NCBI RefSeq assembly: GCF_004154955.1
Contig: NZ_CP011524.1
Coordinates: 2,852,001 to 2,916,000, forward strand
DNA: 64,000 nt
Direction: 5' to 3'
Origin: Intestinimonas butyriciproducens
GTDB lineage: Bacteria; Bacillota; Clostridia; Oscillospirales; Oscillospiraceae
A program made the translations under genes and the position numbers. The notes under the pieces were generated by a model. That model was not told where the DNA came from, searched no databases, and saw only the letters and a program-made list of their open reading frames with translations. This document shows positions 34,712-44,162 of the stretch, piece after piece (position 1 is the stretch's first letter; every line of letters starts with the position of its first letter).

Positions 34712-35475
34712 TACACGTCCCCGCCCAGGGGAGTCAGCAGCTCCGGCTCCCCCTCGGTAATGAGTATGGTGTTCTCATAGTGGGCGGCGAGGGAGCCGTC
34801 CACAGTGACGGTGGTCCAGCCGTCCTTCAGGACCCGGACCTCCCAGCCTCCGGCGTTCACCATGGGCTCCACCGCCAGGACCATCCCGGGCAAGAGCCGG
34901 GCACCGTGTCCGGCGGGGCCGAAATTGGGGACCTCCGGGGGCTCATGGAGCTTGGCGCCCACGCCATGGCCCACAAAGTTGCGGACCACGGAGTACCCGT
35001 TCTGCTCCACATACTGCTGGACCGCGTGGGAGATGTCGGAGACCCGGTTGCCGGGTCTGGCCATCCTGATCCCCTCAAAAAAGCTCTGCCGGGTCACGTC
35101 GATGAGCCGTCTGGCCTCAGGGCTGATCGTGCCGCAGGCAAAGGTGCCGCAGCAATCGCCGTGGAAGCCGTCCAGGTAGGCGCCCACATCCACACTGACG
35201 ATATCCCCCTCCAGCAGCTTCCGGTGGTCCGGGATGCCGTGGATCACCACCTCATTGATGGAGATGCAGGCGGACCCGGGATAGCCGCTGTAGTTGAGGA
35301 AAGAAGGCTCGGCCCCGTGAGAGCGGATGAAATCCCGCACCGCGTGGTCGATTTCCAGGGTGGAGACGCCTGGCTTGACCATAGAGCCGGCCAGCGCGCG
35401 GGCCTGGGACGTAAGGGCCCCGGCCCGGCGCATCAGTTCGATCTCTCGGTCGGACTTGATGGAAATCATGTTCAA
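34711..35475 (-). CDS. map: Methionine aminopeptidase, type I
   Basis: A 254-residue dimetal enzyme removing N-terminal Met from nascent proteins. Metal ligands are visible in order: D in VSVDVGAYLDGFHGDCCGTF (two Asp), H in GHGVGAKLHEPPEVPNF, E in VLAVEPMV and E in HYENTILIT. A TTG at 35475 has GGAGG at ideal spacing and overlaps the adk stop (TTGA); an ATG two codons later (35469) is the alternative with longer spacing. It lies in the usual adk-map-KOW-infA order. Confidence 0.97.
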   Translation of the reverse strand: MNMISIKSDREIELMRRAGALTSQARALAGSMVKPGVSTLEIDHAVRDFIRSHGAEPSFLNYSGYPGSACISINEVVIHGIPDHRKLLEGDIVSVDVGAYLDGFHGDCCGTFACGTISPEARRLIDVTRQSFFEGIRMARPGNRVSDISHAVQQYVEQNGYSVVRNFVGHGVGAKLHEPPEVPNFGPAGHGARLLPGMVLAVEPMVNAGGWEVRVLKDGWTTVTVDGSLAAHYENTILITEGEPELLTPLGGDV

Positions 35476-36113
35476 TGGGATGCCTCCAGGACCTGCTTGA
35501 TGGCCCTCGTGGTATCTTCAATGGTGCCCAGATCGCCGGGCACGGTGTCGAGCTTGCCGCGTTTCTCGTAGAAGTGCTTCAGGGGCTCAGTCTCCTCGTG
35601 GTAGACCACCAGCCGGGCCCGGACCGTCTCGGGTCTGTCGTCATCGCGCTCGGTGAGTTCGCCGCCGCACAGGTCACAGATCCCCTCCGCCCTGGGAGGC
35701 TTGGACTCCACGTGGAAAGGCGTGCCGCAGTGGGTGCATACCCGGCGACCGTCCATCCGCTTCACGATGGCCTCGTCCGCGATTTCAAGAGAGATCACAT
35801 GGTCAAACTCGATCCCATGTGCCTCCAGGGCTTCGGCCTGGGCGATGGTACGGGGCACACCGTCCAGGATATAGCCGCCGGTGCAGTCGGGCTCGGCCAG
35901 CCTCTCCTGAATGATGCCGATGATGACCTCGTCGGGAACCAGCTTGCCGGCATCCATATAGGACTTGGCCTGCAGGCCGATGGGCGTACCGGCCTTGACG
36001 GCGGCACGGAGGATATTACCGGTGGAAATGGTAGGGATGTTCAGCTCACGGGAGAGGACCTCGGCCTGGGTGCCTTTGCCGGCGCCCGGTGGCCCTAACA
36101 GGATCATCTTCAT
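35472..36113 (-). CDS. adk: Adenylate kinase, zinc-lid type
   Basis: A 213-residue enzyme balancing ATP, ADP and AMP. The P-loop LLGPPGAGKGTQAE is at residues 4-17. DGVPRTIAQAEAL carries the AMP-site Arg. The LID contains RRVCTHCGTPFHVE and GICDLCGGEL, whose four cysteines form the structural zinc site common in Gram-positive enzymes. Sixteen bases separate it from secY. Confidence 0.99.
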   Translation of the reverse strand: MKMILLGPPGAGKGTQAEVLSRELNIPTISTGNILRAAVKAGTPIGLQAKSYMDAGKLVPDEVIIGIIQERLAEPDCTGGYILDGVPRTIAQAEALEAHGIEFDHVISLEIADEAIVKRMDGRRVCTHCGTPFHVESKPPRAEGICDLCGGELTERDDDRPETVRARLVVYHEETEPLKHFYEKRGKLDTVPGDLGTIEDTTRAIKQVLEASH

Positions 36114-36129
36114 AGCCTGAACCCTCCCC

Positions 36130-37455
36130 TTATTCCAGGAAGCCTTTGTAATGCCGCATCAGCATCTGGGCTTCCAGCGCCTTCATCGTCTCCAGCGCCA
36201 CGCTGACAACGATGATGATGGACGTACCGCCGATGGCCAGGTTCCGCGCCCCAGTCAGGTTCTGGGTGATGATGGGGGCAATGGCGATGACGGACAGATA
36301 GAGCGCGCCGAACAGGGTGATCTTATTGAGCACCTTGTGAATGAAGTCGGCGGTAGGCTTGCCGGGGCGGAAGCCGGGGATGAAGCCGCCGTTCTTCTTC
36401 AGATTGTTGGCCACCTCGATGGGGTTGAACTGCATGGTGGAGTAAAAGTAGCTAAAGCCCAGAATCAGCAGGAAATAGATTACGGAGTAAAGGAGCCCCG
36501 CAGTATCGAACACCCGCATCAGGCCGCCGCCAAAGCCCTCGGTGGTGGTGTCCCACCCCGCGAACGCGCCGATGGTAGCCGGCAGAGAGGCGATGGACTG
36601 GGCGAAGATGATGGGCATGACGCCGGACATATTCACCTTCATGGGGATGTGGCTGGACTGGCCGCCGTACATCTTCCGACCCACCACCCGTTTGGCGTAC
36701 TGCACGGGCAGGCGCCGTTCGGCGTTGGAGATGAAGACGATGAAGACCACGATAGCCAGCATACCCACCACGATGAGGACCGCGCCCCACCAGGGCAGAG
36801 AGAACACGTTGTCGCCGGAGATGCCACTGATGTTGTTGGTGACGCCCAGCCAGAGGGTCTGCACCATGGAGGGCACCCGGGACACGATGCCGGCGAACAG
36901 GATGATGGAGATGCCGTTACCGATACCGAACTCGGTGATCTGCTCACCCAGCCACATGATGAAGGCAGAGCCGGCAGTAAAGGACACCACGATGACGATG
37001 CCGGCCCAGACGCCGTTCATACCGCCCAGATTGAGCAGGCCGTTGGCCTTGATGAGGGTGTAGTAGCCGAAGCCCTGCAAAAGGGCGATGGCCACCGTGG
37101 TATAACGGGTGATGGCGGCGATCTTCTTCCGGCCCTCCTCGCCGCCCTCCTTCTGGAGCCGCTCCAGGGCAGGGATGGCGACAGTGAGGAGCTGGATGAT
37201 GATCGAACTGTTGATATAGGGCTGCACACCCAGGGCGAACACCGTGGCGGTGGCGAAAGCGCCGCCGCTCATGGCGTTCATCAGCCCAAAGATGGTGCCG
37301 CTCATATTGTTGAGGTAGTTGCCCAGCAGTGTCGTGTTCACGAAGGGTACAGGCACTGCGGAGCCCAGCCGGAAGATGAGGAGCGCAAAGACTGTAAACA
37401 TGATCTTTTTGCGCAGCTCAGGGATCTTCCAGGCATTTTTGATGGTCTGGATCAC
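36130..37455 (-). CDS. secY: Protein translocase subunit SecY
   Basis: A 441-residue, ten-helix channel of the Sec translocon. The N-terminus IQTIKNAWKIPELRKKIMFT precedes TM1 (LLIFRLGSAVPVPF). TM2 has GGAFATATVFALGVQPYINS with the plug region, and the cytoplasmic loop GFIPGFRPGKPTADFIHKVL is the SecA/ribosome contact. A GTG at 37455 is chosen: it lies one base after the rplO stop, has GAGGTGG eight bases upstream and gives the family N-terminus. The open frame to 37488 is within rplO. Confidence 0.97.
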   Translation of the reverse strand: MIQTIKNAWKIPELRKKIMFTVFALLIFRLGSAVPVPFVNTTLLGNYLNNMSGTIFGLMNAMSGGAFATATVFALGVQPYINSSIIIQLLTVAIPALERLQKEGGEEGRKKIAAITRYTTVAIALLQGFGYYTLIKANGLLNLGGMNGVWAGIVIVVSFTAGSAFIMWLGEQITEFGIGNGISIILFAGIVSRVPSMVQTLWLGVTNNISGISGDNVFSLPWWGAVLIVVGMLAIVVFIVFISNAERRLPVQYAKRVVGRKMYGGQSSHIPMKVNMSGVMPIIFAQSIASLPATIGAFAGWDTTTEGFGGGLMRVFDTAGLLYSVIYFLLILGFSYFYSTMQFNPIEVANNLKKNGGFIPGFRPGKPTADFIHKVLNKITLFGALYLSVIAIAPIITQNLTGARNLAIGGTSIIIVVSVALETMKALEAQMLMRHYKGFLE

Positions 37456-37456
37456 G

Positions 37457-37897
37457 TCAGACCACCTCGTACTTTCCACCTGCCGCAACGATCTTCTCCT
37501 TAGCGGAGGCGGAGAAGGCGTTGGCCCGGACGATCAGCTTCTTCTCGAGGCTGCCGTTGCCGAGGATCTTTACACCGTACTCGCACTTAGAGAGGATACC
37601 CTTCTCCAGCAGATCGCAAACATTGACGGTGGCGCCGTCCTCAAATTTATTCAGAGCGGAGACATTGACGATCTCCAGGGGCTTGGCAAAGATGTTGTTG
37701 AAGCCGCGCTTGGGGATACGGCGGACCAGAGGCATCTGGCCGCCCTCAAAGCCCACGCGGACGCCGCCGCCGGAGCGGGCCTTCTGGCCCTTGTGACCCT
37801 TGCCGGCGGTCTTGCCGTTGCCGGAGCCGGCGCCGCGGCCCTTACGGTAGGCGCTCTTCACGGAGCCGGGCGCGGGGGAGAGTTCATGCAGATTCAT
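37457..37897 (-). CDS. rplO: 50S ribosomal protein L15
   Basis: A 146-residue late-assembly protein. The Gly-rich N-terminus reads [20 protein letters not shown], followed by [20 protein letters not shown] near 28-47 and [17 protein letters not shown] near 51-67. GAGGAGG at good spacing fixes the ATG at 37897. It is 13 bases after rpmD and adjoins secY. Confidence 0.98.
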   Translation of the reverse strand: MNLHELSPAPGSVKSAYRKGRGAGSGNGKTAGKGHKGQKARSGGGVRVGFEGGQMPLVRRIPKRGFNNIFAKPLEIVNVSALNKFEDGATVNVCDLLEKGILSKCEYGVKILGNGSLEKKLIVRANAFSASAKEKIVAAGGKYEVV

Positions 37898-37910
37898 TTC
37901 GCGCACCTCC

Positions 37911-38093
37911 TCACTGTTCCTCGGTGACCTGGAGCAGGTAACCGATATGGGCGATCTTGCCGCGGGTAGCCTCGTTGTCGGGCTGCACGGTGGTGTCGCC
38001 GATCTTGCGCAGACCCAGAGCCTCTGCCGTCGCCTTGTGTTTGGCAATCCGGCCGTTCAGGCTCTTGACCAGCTTGATGTTCAGCTTAGCCAT
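37911..38093 (-). CDS. rpmD: 50S ribosomal protein L30
   Basis: A 60-residue protein reading [20 protein letters not shown], then [20 protein letters not shown] and [14 protein letters not shown]: the standard beta-alpha-beta fold of L30, of normal length. Thirteen bases follow to rplO and 13 precede from rpsE. Confidence 0.98.
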   Translation of the reverse strand: MAKLNIKLVKSLNGRIAKHKATAEALGLRKIGDTTVQPDNEATRGKIAHIGYLLQVTEEQ

Positions 38094-38106
38094 TTCCTAG
38101 CCCTCC

Positions 38107-38607
38107 TTAACCTACGATCTCTTCCACGCTCTTACCGCGGATGCGGGCAACCTCCTCAGGGCCGCGCAGGGACTTGAGGCCCTGCATGGTGGCGGCCACC
38201 ACGTTCTGGGGGTTGTTGGAGCGCAGGCACTTGGTACGGATGTCCTTGATGCCGGCAGTCTCCAGCACGGCGCGGACGGGGCCGCCAGCAATCACGCCGG
38301 TACCGGGGGCGGCGGGCTTGAGCAACACGCGGCCGGCGCCGAACTCACCGATCACCTCGTGGGGGATGGTGGTCCCGGACAGCGTCACATTGATCATGTT
38401 TTTCTTGGCGTCTTCAATGCCCTTGCGGATCGCCTCGGGCACCTCGGCGGCCTTACCCAGGCCGAAGCCCACGCGCCCCTTCTCGTCGCCGACCACCATG
38501 AGGGCGGCAAACTTGAAGATACGGCCGCCCTTGACGGTCTTGCTGACGCGGTTCAGAGAAACGAGCTTCTCGGTGAACTCGCTGGGTTCTCTTTCAAATC
38601 TAGCCAT
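38107..38607 (-). CDS. rpsE: 30S ribosomal protein S5
   Basis: A 166-residue protein at the mRNA entry site, involved in decoding accuracy. The N-terminal dsRBD-like half has [20 protein letters not shown] and [20 protein letters not shown]; the C-terminal half has [20 protein letters not shown] and [20 protein letters not shown]. Normal length. Confidence 0.99.
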   Translation of the reverse strand: MARFEREPSEFTEKLVSLNRVSKTVKGGRIFKFAALMVVGDEKGRVGFGLGKAAEVPEAIRKGIEDAKKNMINVTLSGTTIPHEVIGEFGAGRVLLKPAAPGTGVIAGGPVRAVLETAGIKDIRTKCLRSNNPQNVVAATMQGLKSLRGPEEVARIRGKSVEEIVG

Positions 38608-38625
38608 GTTCGTTCTCTCCTCCCC

Positions 38626-38985
38626 TTAAAATTCCAGGCCGCCCTCGCGGGCGCCCTCGGCCAGAGCCTGGACCCGGCCGTGATAGACATAGCCGCCGCG
38701 GTCAAAGACCACAGTAGTGATGCCGGCGGCCTTGGCGCGCTCGGCCACCATCTGGCCCACCTTCTTGGCGGCGTCGGACTTGGTGCCCTCGCAGGCAAAG
38801 TCCTTCTCCAGGGAGGAAGCGGAGACCAAGGTCTTGCCGCTGACGTCGTCGATGACCTGAGCGTAAATGTTGGTCTCGCTGCGGAACACATTCAGGCGGG
38901 GTCTCTCGGGCGTGCCGGAGATTTTCCCGCGCACTCTCTTGTGGCGCTTAAGCCGCTGAGCGTTGGTATTGGGTCTGTTGATCAT
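38626..38985 (-). CDS. rplR: 50S ribosomal protein L18
   Basis: A 119-residue 5S-rRNA-binding protein. Segments [20 protein letters not shown] and [20 protein letters not shown] lead to the C-terminal [20 protein letters not shown] and AREGGLEF, all typical of bacterial L18. Eighteen bases separate it from rpsE. Confidence 0.99.
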   Translation of the reverse strand: MINRPNTNAQRLKRHKRVRGKISGTPERPRLNVFRSETNIYAQVIDDVSGKTLVSASSLEKDFACEGTKSDAAKKVGQMVAERAKAAGITTVVFDRGGYVYHGRVQALAEGAREGGLEF

Positions 38986-38999
38986 TTTGGCACACCTCC

Positions 39000-39548
39000 T
39001 TATTTCTTCTTGACGCCGGTCTTGCCTTCCTTGCGGCGGATGACCTCGTCAGTGTATTTGATGCCCTTGCCCTTATACGGCTCAGGCGGACGTTTCTCTC
39101 TGACCTCGGCGGCGAACTGGCCCACCTGCTGCTTGCTGGCGCCGGAGATGATGATCTTGTTGGGGTTGGGCACGTCGATGGCGATACCCTCCGGCTCCTC
39201 CATGGTGACCTGATGGGAGAAGCCCAGGTTCATGACAAGCTTCTTGCCCTCTTTGGCCACACGATAGCCCACGCCGTTGACATCCAGCTCCTTTTTGAAG
39301 CCGTCGGTCACGCCTACCACCATGTTGTGGAGAAGGCTGCGGGTCAGGCCGTGGAGCGCACGGTTCTCCTTGGCGTCGTTGGGACGGGTCACATGGAGCT
39401 CGGCACCCTCCTGTGCGATGGTCATGGCGGGGCTGAGCTGCTGGGTGAGGGTGCCCTTGGGGCCCTTCACAGTAACCAGGTTGTCTGCGCCGATGGTGAT
39501 CTCCACGCCGGCGGGGACAGAGATAGGCATTCTTCCGATTCTAGACAT
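39000..39548 (-). CDS. rplF: 50S ribosomal protein L6
   Basis: A 182-residue protein at the sarcin-ricin/factor site. Two tandem L6 folds: [20 protein letters not shown] at the start, [18 protein letters not shown] near 24-41, and the second half with [20 protein letters not shown], then [20 protein letters not shown] near the C-terminus. Normal length, 14 bases before rplR. Confidence 0.99.
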   Translation of the reverse strand: MSRIGRMPISVPAGVEITIGADNLVTVKGPKGTLTQQLSPAMTIAQEGAELHVTRPNDAKENRALHGLTRSLLHNMVVGVTDGFKKELDVNGVGYRVAKEGKKLVMNLGFSHQVTMEEPEGIAIDVPNPNKIIISGASKQQVGQFAAEVREKRPPEPYKGKGIKYTDEVIRRKEGKTGVKKK

Positions 39549-39563
39549 TTCTCTCTCCCTCCC

Positions 39564-39962
39564 TTACCACACGAAGGCCAGGACTTCACCGCCGACATGC
39601 TGGGCACGGGCAGCCTTGTCGGTCATGACGCCCTTGGACGTGGACACGATCGCGATACCCAAGCCGCGGAGCACCTTGGGGAGCTCGTCAGCGCCCGCGT
39701 AGACGCGCAGGCCGGGCTTGGAGACACGGCGAAGGCCGGTGATGACCTTCTCCTTGCCGGGGTTATACTTCAGGGTGATACGGATCACGCCCTGAGTGCC
39801 GTCGTCGATGAGCTGGAAGTTTTTGATATAGCCTTCATCCAGCAGGATCTGCGCGATGGACTTCTTCATGTTGGACGCGGGCACGTCCACAGTGTCATGC
39901 TTGGCATTGTTGGCGTTGCGGATGCGGGTGAGCATATCCGCAATGGGGTCCGTGATATGCAT
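39564..39962 (-). CDS. rpsH: 30S ribosomal protein S8
   Basis: A 132-residue primary 16S-binding protein. It opens [20 protein letters not shown] and has [20 protein letters not shown], then [19 protein letters not shown] near 103-121, all conserved. AGGAGG precedes the ATG at suitable spacing. The 227 bases upstream, to rpsN, hold an unusual non-coding insert with a hairpin. Confidence 0.99.
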   Translation of the reverse strand: MHITDPIADMLTRIRNANNAKHDTVDVPASNMKKSIAQILLDEGYIKNFQLIDDGTQGVIRITLKYNPGKEKVITGLRRVSKPGLRVYAGADELPKVLRGLGIAIVSTSKGVMTDKAARAQHVGGEVLAFVW

Positions 39963-40127
39963 GGATCTTACCTCCTATATAAGAGTTACAGACATCTGCC
40001 TGTTGCAGCGGAAGGTATCGGAGCTAGGTAACTTCGACCTGTTGACCGCCGGCATAATCGGAGCAGGTTCTGCCTTCCCGCCCCGGCTGTGGCCGGGCGT
40101 GCAGGCGACTCCCCTGCTCCTCCTCAT

Positions 40128-40156
40128 CACATGGAAGCCCAAAGGGCTTCCATGTG
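40128..40156. other. 13-bp hairpin in the rpsN-rpsH gap
   Basis: CACATGGAAGCCC (40128-40140) pairs exactly with GGGCTTCCATGTG (40144-40156) around AAA. On the transcribed (minus) strand seven T bases precede it rather than follow it, so it is not a terminator for this operon. The surrounding 39963-40189 contains no convincing gene. Confidence 0.8.
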
Positions 40157-40189
40157 AAAAAAAGGACGAGAGCTGCACGGGGACGCGTC

Positions 40190-40375
40190 TTACCAGGACG
40201 CCTTCTTGACGCCGGGAATCTGGCCCTTGTAGGCCAGCTCACGGAAGCAGATACGGCAGATGCCGTAGTCACGCAGATATGCGTGGGGGCGGCCGCAGAT
40301 CTTGCACCGGTTGTAACGCCGGGTGGAGAACTTGGGCTCACGCTGCTGCTTGAGGATCATAGATTTCTTAGCCAT
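40190..40375 (-). CDS. rpsZ: 30S ribosomal protein S14, zinc type
   Basis: A 61-residue type Z S14: [20 protein letters not shown], then [20 protein letters not shown] and [20 protein letters not shown]. The four cysteines in CKIC and CRIC bind zinc. This is the short zinc form typical of Firmicutes. AAGGAG lies close before the ATG at 40375, 15 bases after rplE. Confidence 0.99.
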   Translation of the reverse strand: MAKKSMILKQQREPKFSTRRYNRCKICGRPHAYLRDYGICRICFRELAYKGQIPGVKKASW

Positions 40376-40390
40376 GTTTCCTTCTCCTCC

Positions 40391-40951
40391 TTAGCGCCCG
40401 GCAAAGGGAGCGCCGATCAGGGTCAGCAACTCCTTGGCCTCTTCGTCGGTCTGGGCGGTGGTGCAGAACACCACGTCTAGGCCGCGGATTTTGTCGATCT
40501 TGTCGTACTCGATCTCGGGGAAAATGAGCTGCTCCTTCAGGCCCAGGGCATAGTTGCCGCGGCCATCGAACGCGTTGGGATTGATGCCGCGGAAGTCGCG
40601 GACGCGGGGCAGGGCCACATTGAAGAGGCGGTCCAGGAACTCCCACATCCGGTCGCCGCGCAGGGTGACCTTGGCGCCGATGGGCATGCCCTCACGGAGC
40701 TTGAAGTTGGCCACGGACTTCTTGGCCTTCGTAATGATCGCCTTCTGGCCGGTGATGGTGGTGAGATCGCTCACGACGGCCTCCAGCACCTTGGAGTTGT
40801 CGCGGGCTTCGCCGCAGCCGCAGTTCACCACGATCTTATCCAGCTTGGGAATCTGCATGGTGCTCTTGTAGCCGAACTTCTGCATGAGAGCAGGAGCGAC
40901 TTCCTGCTGGTATTTGGCCTTCAGGTTAGGCACTTTCTTTTCCTCTGCCAT
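40391..40951 (-). CDS. rplE: 50S ribosomal protein L5
   Basis: A 186-residue 5S-rRNA and P-site tRNA contact protein. It contains [38 protein letters not shown], and [20 protein letters not shown], then [20 protein letters not shown] and [20 protein letters not shown] near the end. An ATG at 40951 with AGGAGG about ten bases upstream is chosen; a TTG two codons earlier is possible. Confidence 0.98.
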   Translation of the reverse strand: MAEEKKVPNLKAKYQQEVAPALMQKFGYKSTMQIPKLDKIVVNCGCGEARDNSKVLEAVVSDLTTITGQKAIITKAKKSVANFKLREGMPIGAKVTLRGDRMWEFLDRLFNVALPRVRDFRGINPNAFDGRGNYALGLKEQLIFPEIEYDKIDKIRGLDVVFCTTAQTDEEAKELLTLIGAPFAGR

Positions 40952-40971
40952 ATTCAATCACTCCTCCTCTC

Positions 40972-41286
40972 TCAGATTTCAGCGCCGCACTTCTTGCAGA
41001 CGCGGACCTTCTTGCCGCCCTCGACCTTATGGCCGATGCGGGTGGGCTTATTGCACTTGGGGCACACCTTCTGCACCTTGCAGGCATAGATGGGGGCTTC
41101 CTTCTTCAGGATGCCACCCTCCTCGCCCTGCTTGCGGGGTTTGGTGTGGCGGGAGACGATGTTGACCTTCTCCACGATGACCTTGCTCTCCTTGGGGAGG
41201 ACGGAGAGGACCTTGCCCTGCTTGCCCTTGTCCTTGCCGGAGAGGACGACCACCAGGTCGTCTTTTTTGATGCTCATCTTGTTCAT
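40972..41286 (-). CDS. rplX: 50S ribosomal protein L24
   Basis: A 104-residue assembly-initiator protein with an N-terminal KOW motif ([20 protein letters not shown]). [20 protein letters not shown] is the conserved middle. The C-terminus [20 protein letters not shown] and CKKCGAEI carries two CxxC pairs, which look like a zinc knuckle. AGGAG six bases before the ATG at 41286. Confidence 0.98.
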   Translation of the reverse strand: MNKMSIKKDDLVVVLSGKDKGKQGKVLSVLPKESKVIVEKVNIVSRHTKPRKQGEEGGILKKEAPIYACKVQKVCPKCNKPTRIGHKVEGGKKVRVCKKCGAEI

Positions 41287-41302
41287 GTTTTCTCCTACCC
41301 CC

Positions 41303-41671
41303 TTACAGCACTTCGGGAGCCAGGGACAGGATCTTCATGTAATCCTTGTCGCGCAGCTCACGGGCCACGGGCCCAAAGATACGGGTACCGCGGGGATTCT
41401 TGTCGTCCTTGATGAGGACAGCGGCATTGTCGTCAAAGCGGACATAGCTGCCGTCGGCGCGGCGGACGCCGCGGGCGGAGCGGACGATCACGGCCTTGAC
41501 GACCTCGCCCTTCTTCACGGTGCCGCCGGGCTGAGCCTTACGGACGGAGGCCACGACCACATCGCCGATATTGCCGTACTTGCGCTTGGAGCCGCCAAGC
41601 ACGCGGATGGTCTTGATCTCCTTGGCGCCGGTATTGTCGGCCACCTTCAGATAACTTTCCTGCTGAATCAT
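41303..41671 (-). CDS. rplN: 50S ribosomal protein L14
   Basis: A 122-residue protein at the intersubunit face. [20 protein letters not shown], then [20 protein letters not shown] and [20 protein letters not shown] are nearly invariant. Terminal [11 protein letters not shown] is standard. Twelve bases after rpsQ. Confidence 0.99.
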   Translation of the reverse strand: MIQQESYLKVADNTGAKEIKTIRVLGGSKRKYGNIGDVVVASVRKAQPGGTVKKGEVVKAVIVRSARGVRRADGSYVRFDDNAAVLIKDDKNPRGTRIFGPVARELRDKDYMKILSLAPEVL

Positions 41672-41683
41672 TCCGGCACCTCC

Positions 41684-41944
41684 TTACTTCGCTTTTTCAA
41701 TGATTTCGACCACGCGCCACCGCTTGTCCTTGCTGAGGGGGCGGGTCTCCATGACCTTCACGCGGTCGCCCACGCCGCAAGCGTTCTGCTCGTCATGGGC
41801 TTTGAGCTTGTAGGTCCTCTTTACAATCTTCTTATAGAGGGGATGGGCCACACGGTCGGCGATGGCCACCACCACGGTCTTATCCATCTTGTCCGAGACA
41901 ACCAGGCCGACTCTGGTTTTACGGGAAGAAGTTCTGTTCTCCAT
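41684..41944 (-). CDS. rpsQ: 30S ribosomal protein S17
   Basis: An 86-residue OB-fold protein that binds 16S rRNA early. It reads [40 protein letters not shown], then [20 protein letters not shown]. The ATG at 41944 has AGGAGG eight bases upstream; the ATG at 41950 is too close to it. Confidence 0.98.
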   Translation of the reverse strand: MENRTSSRKTRVGLVVSDKMDKTVVVAIADRVAHPLYKKIVKRTYKLKAHDEQNACGVGDRVKVMETRPLSKDKRWRVVEIIEKAK

Positions 41945-41963
41945 CTTCATTTCCTCCTATTCC

Positions 41964-42164
41964 TTATCGGCCTGCGAGCTGCTGCTCACGGATCATGGTC
42001 TTGACTCGGGCAATGTCTTTCTTGACCTCCGCGATGCGGATGGGGTTGTCGAGCTGATTGGTGGCGTGCTGCAGGCGCAGCTGGAACAGGTCCTTTTTCA
42101 GGTCCAGGAGCTTGGCGTCCAGCTCTGCGGCGGACATCTTGCGTACCTCAGTTGCCTTCATCAT
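41964..42164 (-). CDS. rpmC: 50S ribosomal protein L29
   Basis: A 66-residue two-helix protein at the tunnel exit: [20 protein letters not shown], then [20 protein letters not shown] and [20 protein letters not shown]. Its ATG shares the last base of the rplP stop (TAATG); a second ATG follows immediately at 42161. Confidence 0.98.
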   Translation of the reverse strand: MMKATEVRKMSAAELDAKLLDLKKDLFQLRLQHATNQLDNPIRIAEVKKDIARVKTMIREQQLAGR

Positions 42165-42598
42165 TATTCACCACCATTCTCGGTCTCGGCGGTCTCTTTC
42201 GCCACGATTTTGCACTTGACAGGCAGCTTGTGGGAGGCGAGACGCAGGGCCTCACGGGCGGTCTCCTCGGAAACGCCCGCGATCTCAAACATGACGCGGC
42301 CGGGCTTGACCACGGCCACCCAGTACTCGGGAGAGCCCTTACCGGAACCCATGCGGGTCTCGGCCGGCTTCTCGGTGATGGGCTTGTCGGGGAAGATCTT
42401 GATCCAGACCTTACCGCCACGCTTGGTATAGCGGGTCATGGCGATACGGGCGGCCTCGATCTGATTGGAGGTGATCCACGCGGGCTCGGTGGCCTGCAGG
42501 CCGAACTCACCGTAGGTGACGGTATTGCCCCGGGTGGCCTTGCCCTTCATGCGGCCGCGGTGGACGCGGCGATATTTGACTCTCTTAGGCAGCAGCAT
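42164..42598 (-). CDS. rplP: 50S ribosomal protein L16
   Basis: A 144-residue A-site tRNA contact protein. [20 protein letters not shown] at the start, [20 protein letters not shown] near 31-50, then [20 protein letters not shown] and [20 protein letters not shown], all invariant regions. Its start overlaps the rpsC stop by one base (TAATG). Confidence 0.99.
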   Translation of the reverse strand: MLLPKRVKYRRVHRGRMKGKATRGNTVTYGEFGLQATEPAWITSNQIEAARIAMTRYTKRGGKVWIKIFPDKPITEKPAETRMGSGKGSPEYWVAVVKPGRVMFEIAGVSEETAREALRLASHKLPVKCKIVAKETAETENGGE

Positions 42599-43506
42599 TA
42601 GTTGGCGCCTCCTTCCTTAGGAGTAGCAGGAGCGGCGGGACGGGGGGCGGCGGGACGGTTGTTGAAGCCGCCCTGGGGACGCTGGCCACCGAAGCCCTGA
42701 CCGGCGGGGCGCTGGCCGTAGCCGCCCTGAGGACGCTGGCCGCCGAAGCCGGGCTTGCGGTCGCCGAAACCGGGCTTCCGATCGCCGAACTTCCGGTCAC
42801 CGTCGCGGCGGCGGGGCCGGTCGGGACGCTCCTTGAAGTTCTTGGTATCTAGGGTGCGGGGAGTGGTCCGCAGGGCCTGGGAAAGGACCTCGCCCTTGTA
42901 GATCCAGCACTTAACACCGATGCGGCCGTAAGTGGTAGCGGCCTCGGCAAAGCCGTAATCGATATCGGCGCGGAGCGTCTGCAGGGGAATGGTGCCGTCA
43001 TGGTAGTGCTCGGTGCGGGCGATCTCAGCGCCGTTGAGACGGCCGGAGACCTGGACCTTGATGCCCAGAGCGCCCATCCGCATGGCGCGACCCATGGCGT
43101 TTTTCATGGCGCGGCGGAAGGCGATACGCTTCTCCAGCTGCTGGGCGATGTTCTCCGCCACCAGCTGGGCGTCCATATCGGGGTTCTTGACCTCGACGAT
43201 GTTCAGCGCTACGCTCTTGCCGATGAGCTTCTCCACCTCCAGGCGGATACGCTCGATCTCGGTGCCGCCCTTGCCGATGACCACGCCGGGGCGGGCGCAG
43301 TGCAGGTAGATGCGGACCTTGGCGCTGTCCCGCTCGATCTCGATCTTCGGGATGCCGGCGGAATAGAGGGTCTTCTTCAGATACTTGCGGATCTTGTCGT
43401 CCTCGACCAGCAGGTCGCCCACCTTCTCGTTGCGGGCATACCAGCGGGAGTCCCAATCCTTAATGACGCCCACGCGCAGGCCGTGGGGATTCACTTTCTG
43501 TCCCAT
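42598..43506 (-). CDS. rpsC: 30S ribosomal protein S3 with long RG/Q-rich tail
   Basis: A 302-residue S3, against about 215-225 in most bacteria. The core is normal: [20 protein letters not shown] at the start, the KH domain with [20 protein letters not shown] near 72-91, and [20 protein letters not shown] near 157-176, to about residue 217. After that come some 80 residues of [20 protein letters not shown] followed by repeats of the kind [18 protein letters not shown] and a Pro/Ala end. The tail is low complexity and basic, probably disordered and RNA-binding, facing the mRNA entry. The frame is intact to a stop that overlaps rplP, so the extension is real coding sequence. Confidence 0.97.
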   Translation of the reverse strand: MGQKVNPHGLRVGVIKDWDSRWYARNEKVGDLLVEDDKIRKYLKKTLYSAGIPKIEIERDSAKVRIYLHCARPGVVIGKGGTEIERIRLEVEKLIGKSVALNIVEVKNPDMDAQLVAENIAQQLEKRIAFRRAMKNAMGRAMRMGALGIKVQVSGRLNGAEIARTEHYHDGTIPLQTLRADIDYGFAEAATTYGRIGVKCWIYKGEVLSQALRTTPRTLDTKNFKERPDRPRRRDGDRKFGDRKPGFGDRKPGFGGQRPQGGYGQRPAGQGFGGQRPQGGFNNRPAAPRPAAPATPKEGGAN

Positions 43507-43523
43507 AGATTCTGCCTCCTCCC

Positions 43524-43856
43524 TTAGCGTTCTGCCACAGCGATGGTGACGTGAGAAGTTCGCTTGTTGATCCGGTAGCCGCGGCCCTGGGCCCGGGGCA
43601 TCATGCGCTTGATGATGGGGCCGGGGGTGGCGAAGGTCTCGGAGACGTAGAGCTTCTCGGGGTCCATCCCGTGGTTGTTCTCGGCGTTGGCCGCGGCGCT
43701 CTTGAGGAGCTTGAGCAGAGGCTCGGAGGCGGCCTTGGGGGTATTCATCAGGATCGCGGTGGCCTGGGCCACGCTCTTCCCGCGGATGAGATCACAGACG
43801 ATCTGGATCTTTCGGGGAGAGATCCGGACGTATCTCAGATGTGCTTTCGCTTCCAT
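43524..43856 (-). CDS. rplV: 50S ribosomal protein L22
   Basis: A 110-residue tunnel protein. It reads [20 protein letters not shown] at residues 5-24, [20 protein letters not shown] near 47-66, and the long tunnel hairpin with [20 protein letters not shown] near 86-105. Macrolide-site hairpin of normal length. Fifteen bases after rpsS. Confidence 0.99.
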   Translation of the reverse strand: MEAKAHLRYVRISPRKIQIVCDLIRGKSVAQATAILMNTPKAASEPLLKLLKSAAANAENNHGMDPEKLYVSETFATPGPIIKRMMPRAQGRGYRINKRTSHVTIAVAER

Positions 43857-43871
43857 TCTTCTCTCTCCTCC

Positions 43872-44144
43872 TTACTTGCCGGACTTGGCGCCCGCGTGGC
43901 CCTTAAAGGTGCGGGTGGGGGCGAACTCGCCCAGCTTGTGGCCGACCATATCCTCGGTCACATAGACGGGAACGTGCTTGCGGCCGTCATGGACGGCAAA
44001 GGTGTGACCGACGAAGGAGGGGAAGATGGTGGAGGCGCGGCTCCAGGTCTTCAGGACCTTCTTATCTCCGGTCTTATTCATTTCGTCAACCCGCTTGAGC
44101 AGCTCGGGGGCGCAAAACGGGCCTTTCTTAACGCTTCTGGACAT
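43872..44144 (-). CDS. rpsS: 30S ribosomal protein S19
   Basis: A 90-residue head protein partnering S13. [20 protein letters not shown] starts it; then [20 protein letters not shown] and [31 protein letters not shown], all conserved. Eighteen bases after rplB. Confidence 0.99.
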   Translation of the reverse strand: MSRSVKKGPFCAPELLKRVDEMNKTGDKKVLKTWSRASTIFPSFVGHTFAVHDGRKHVPVYVTEDMVGHKLGEFAPTRTFKGHAGAKSGK

Positions 44145-44162
44145 GTTTCACTGCCTCCTTAC

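Noticed and set aside
39975-40178. 67-codon frame in the rpsN-rpsH gap
   Set aside because: No recognised motif, no ribosome site at its start, and its N-terminus is encoded by the hairpin; kept only as an unexplained insert.
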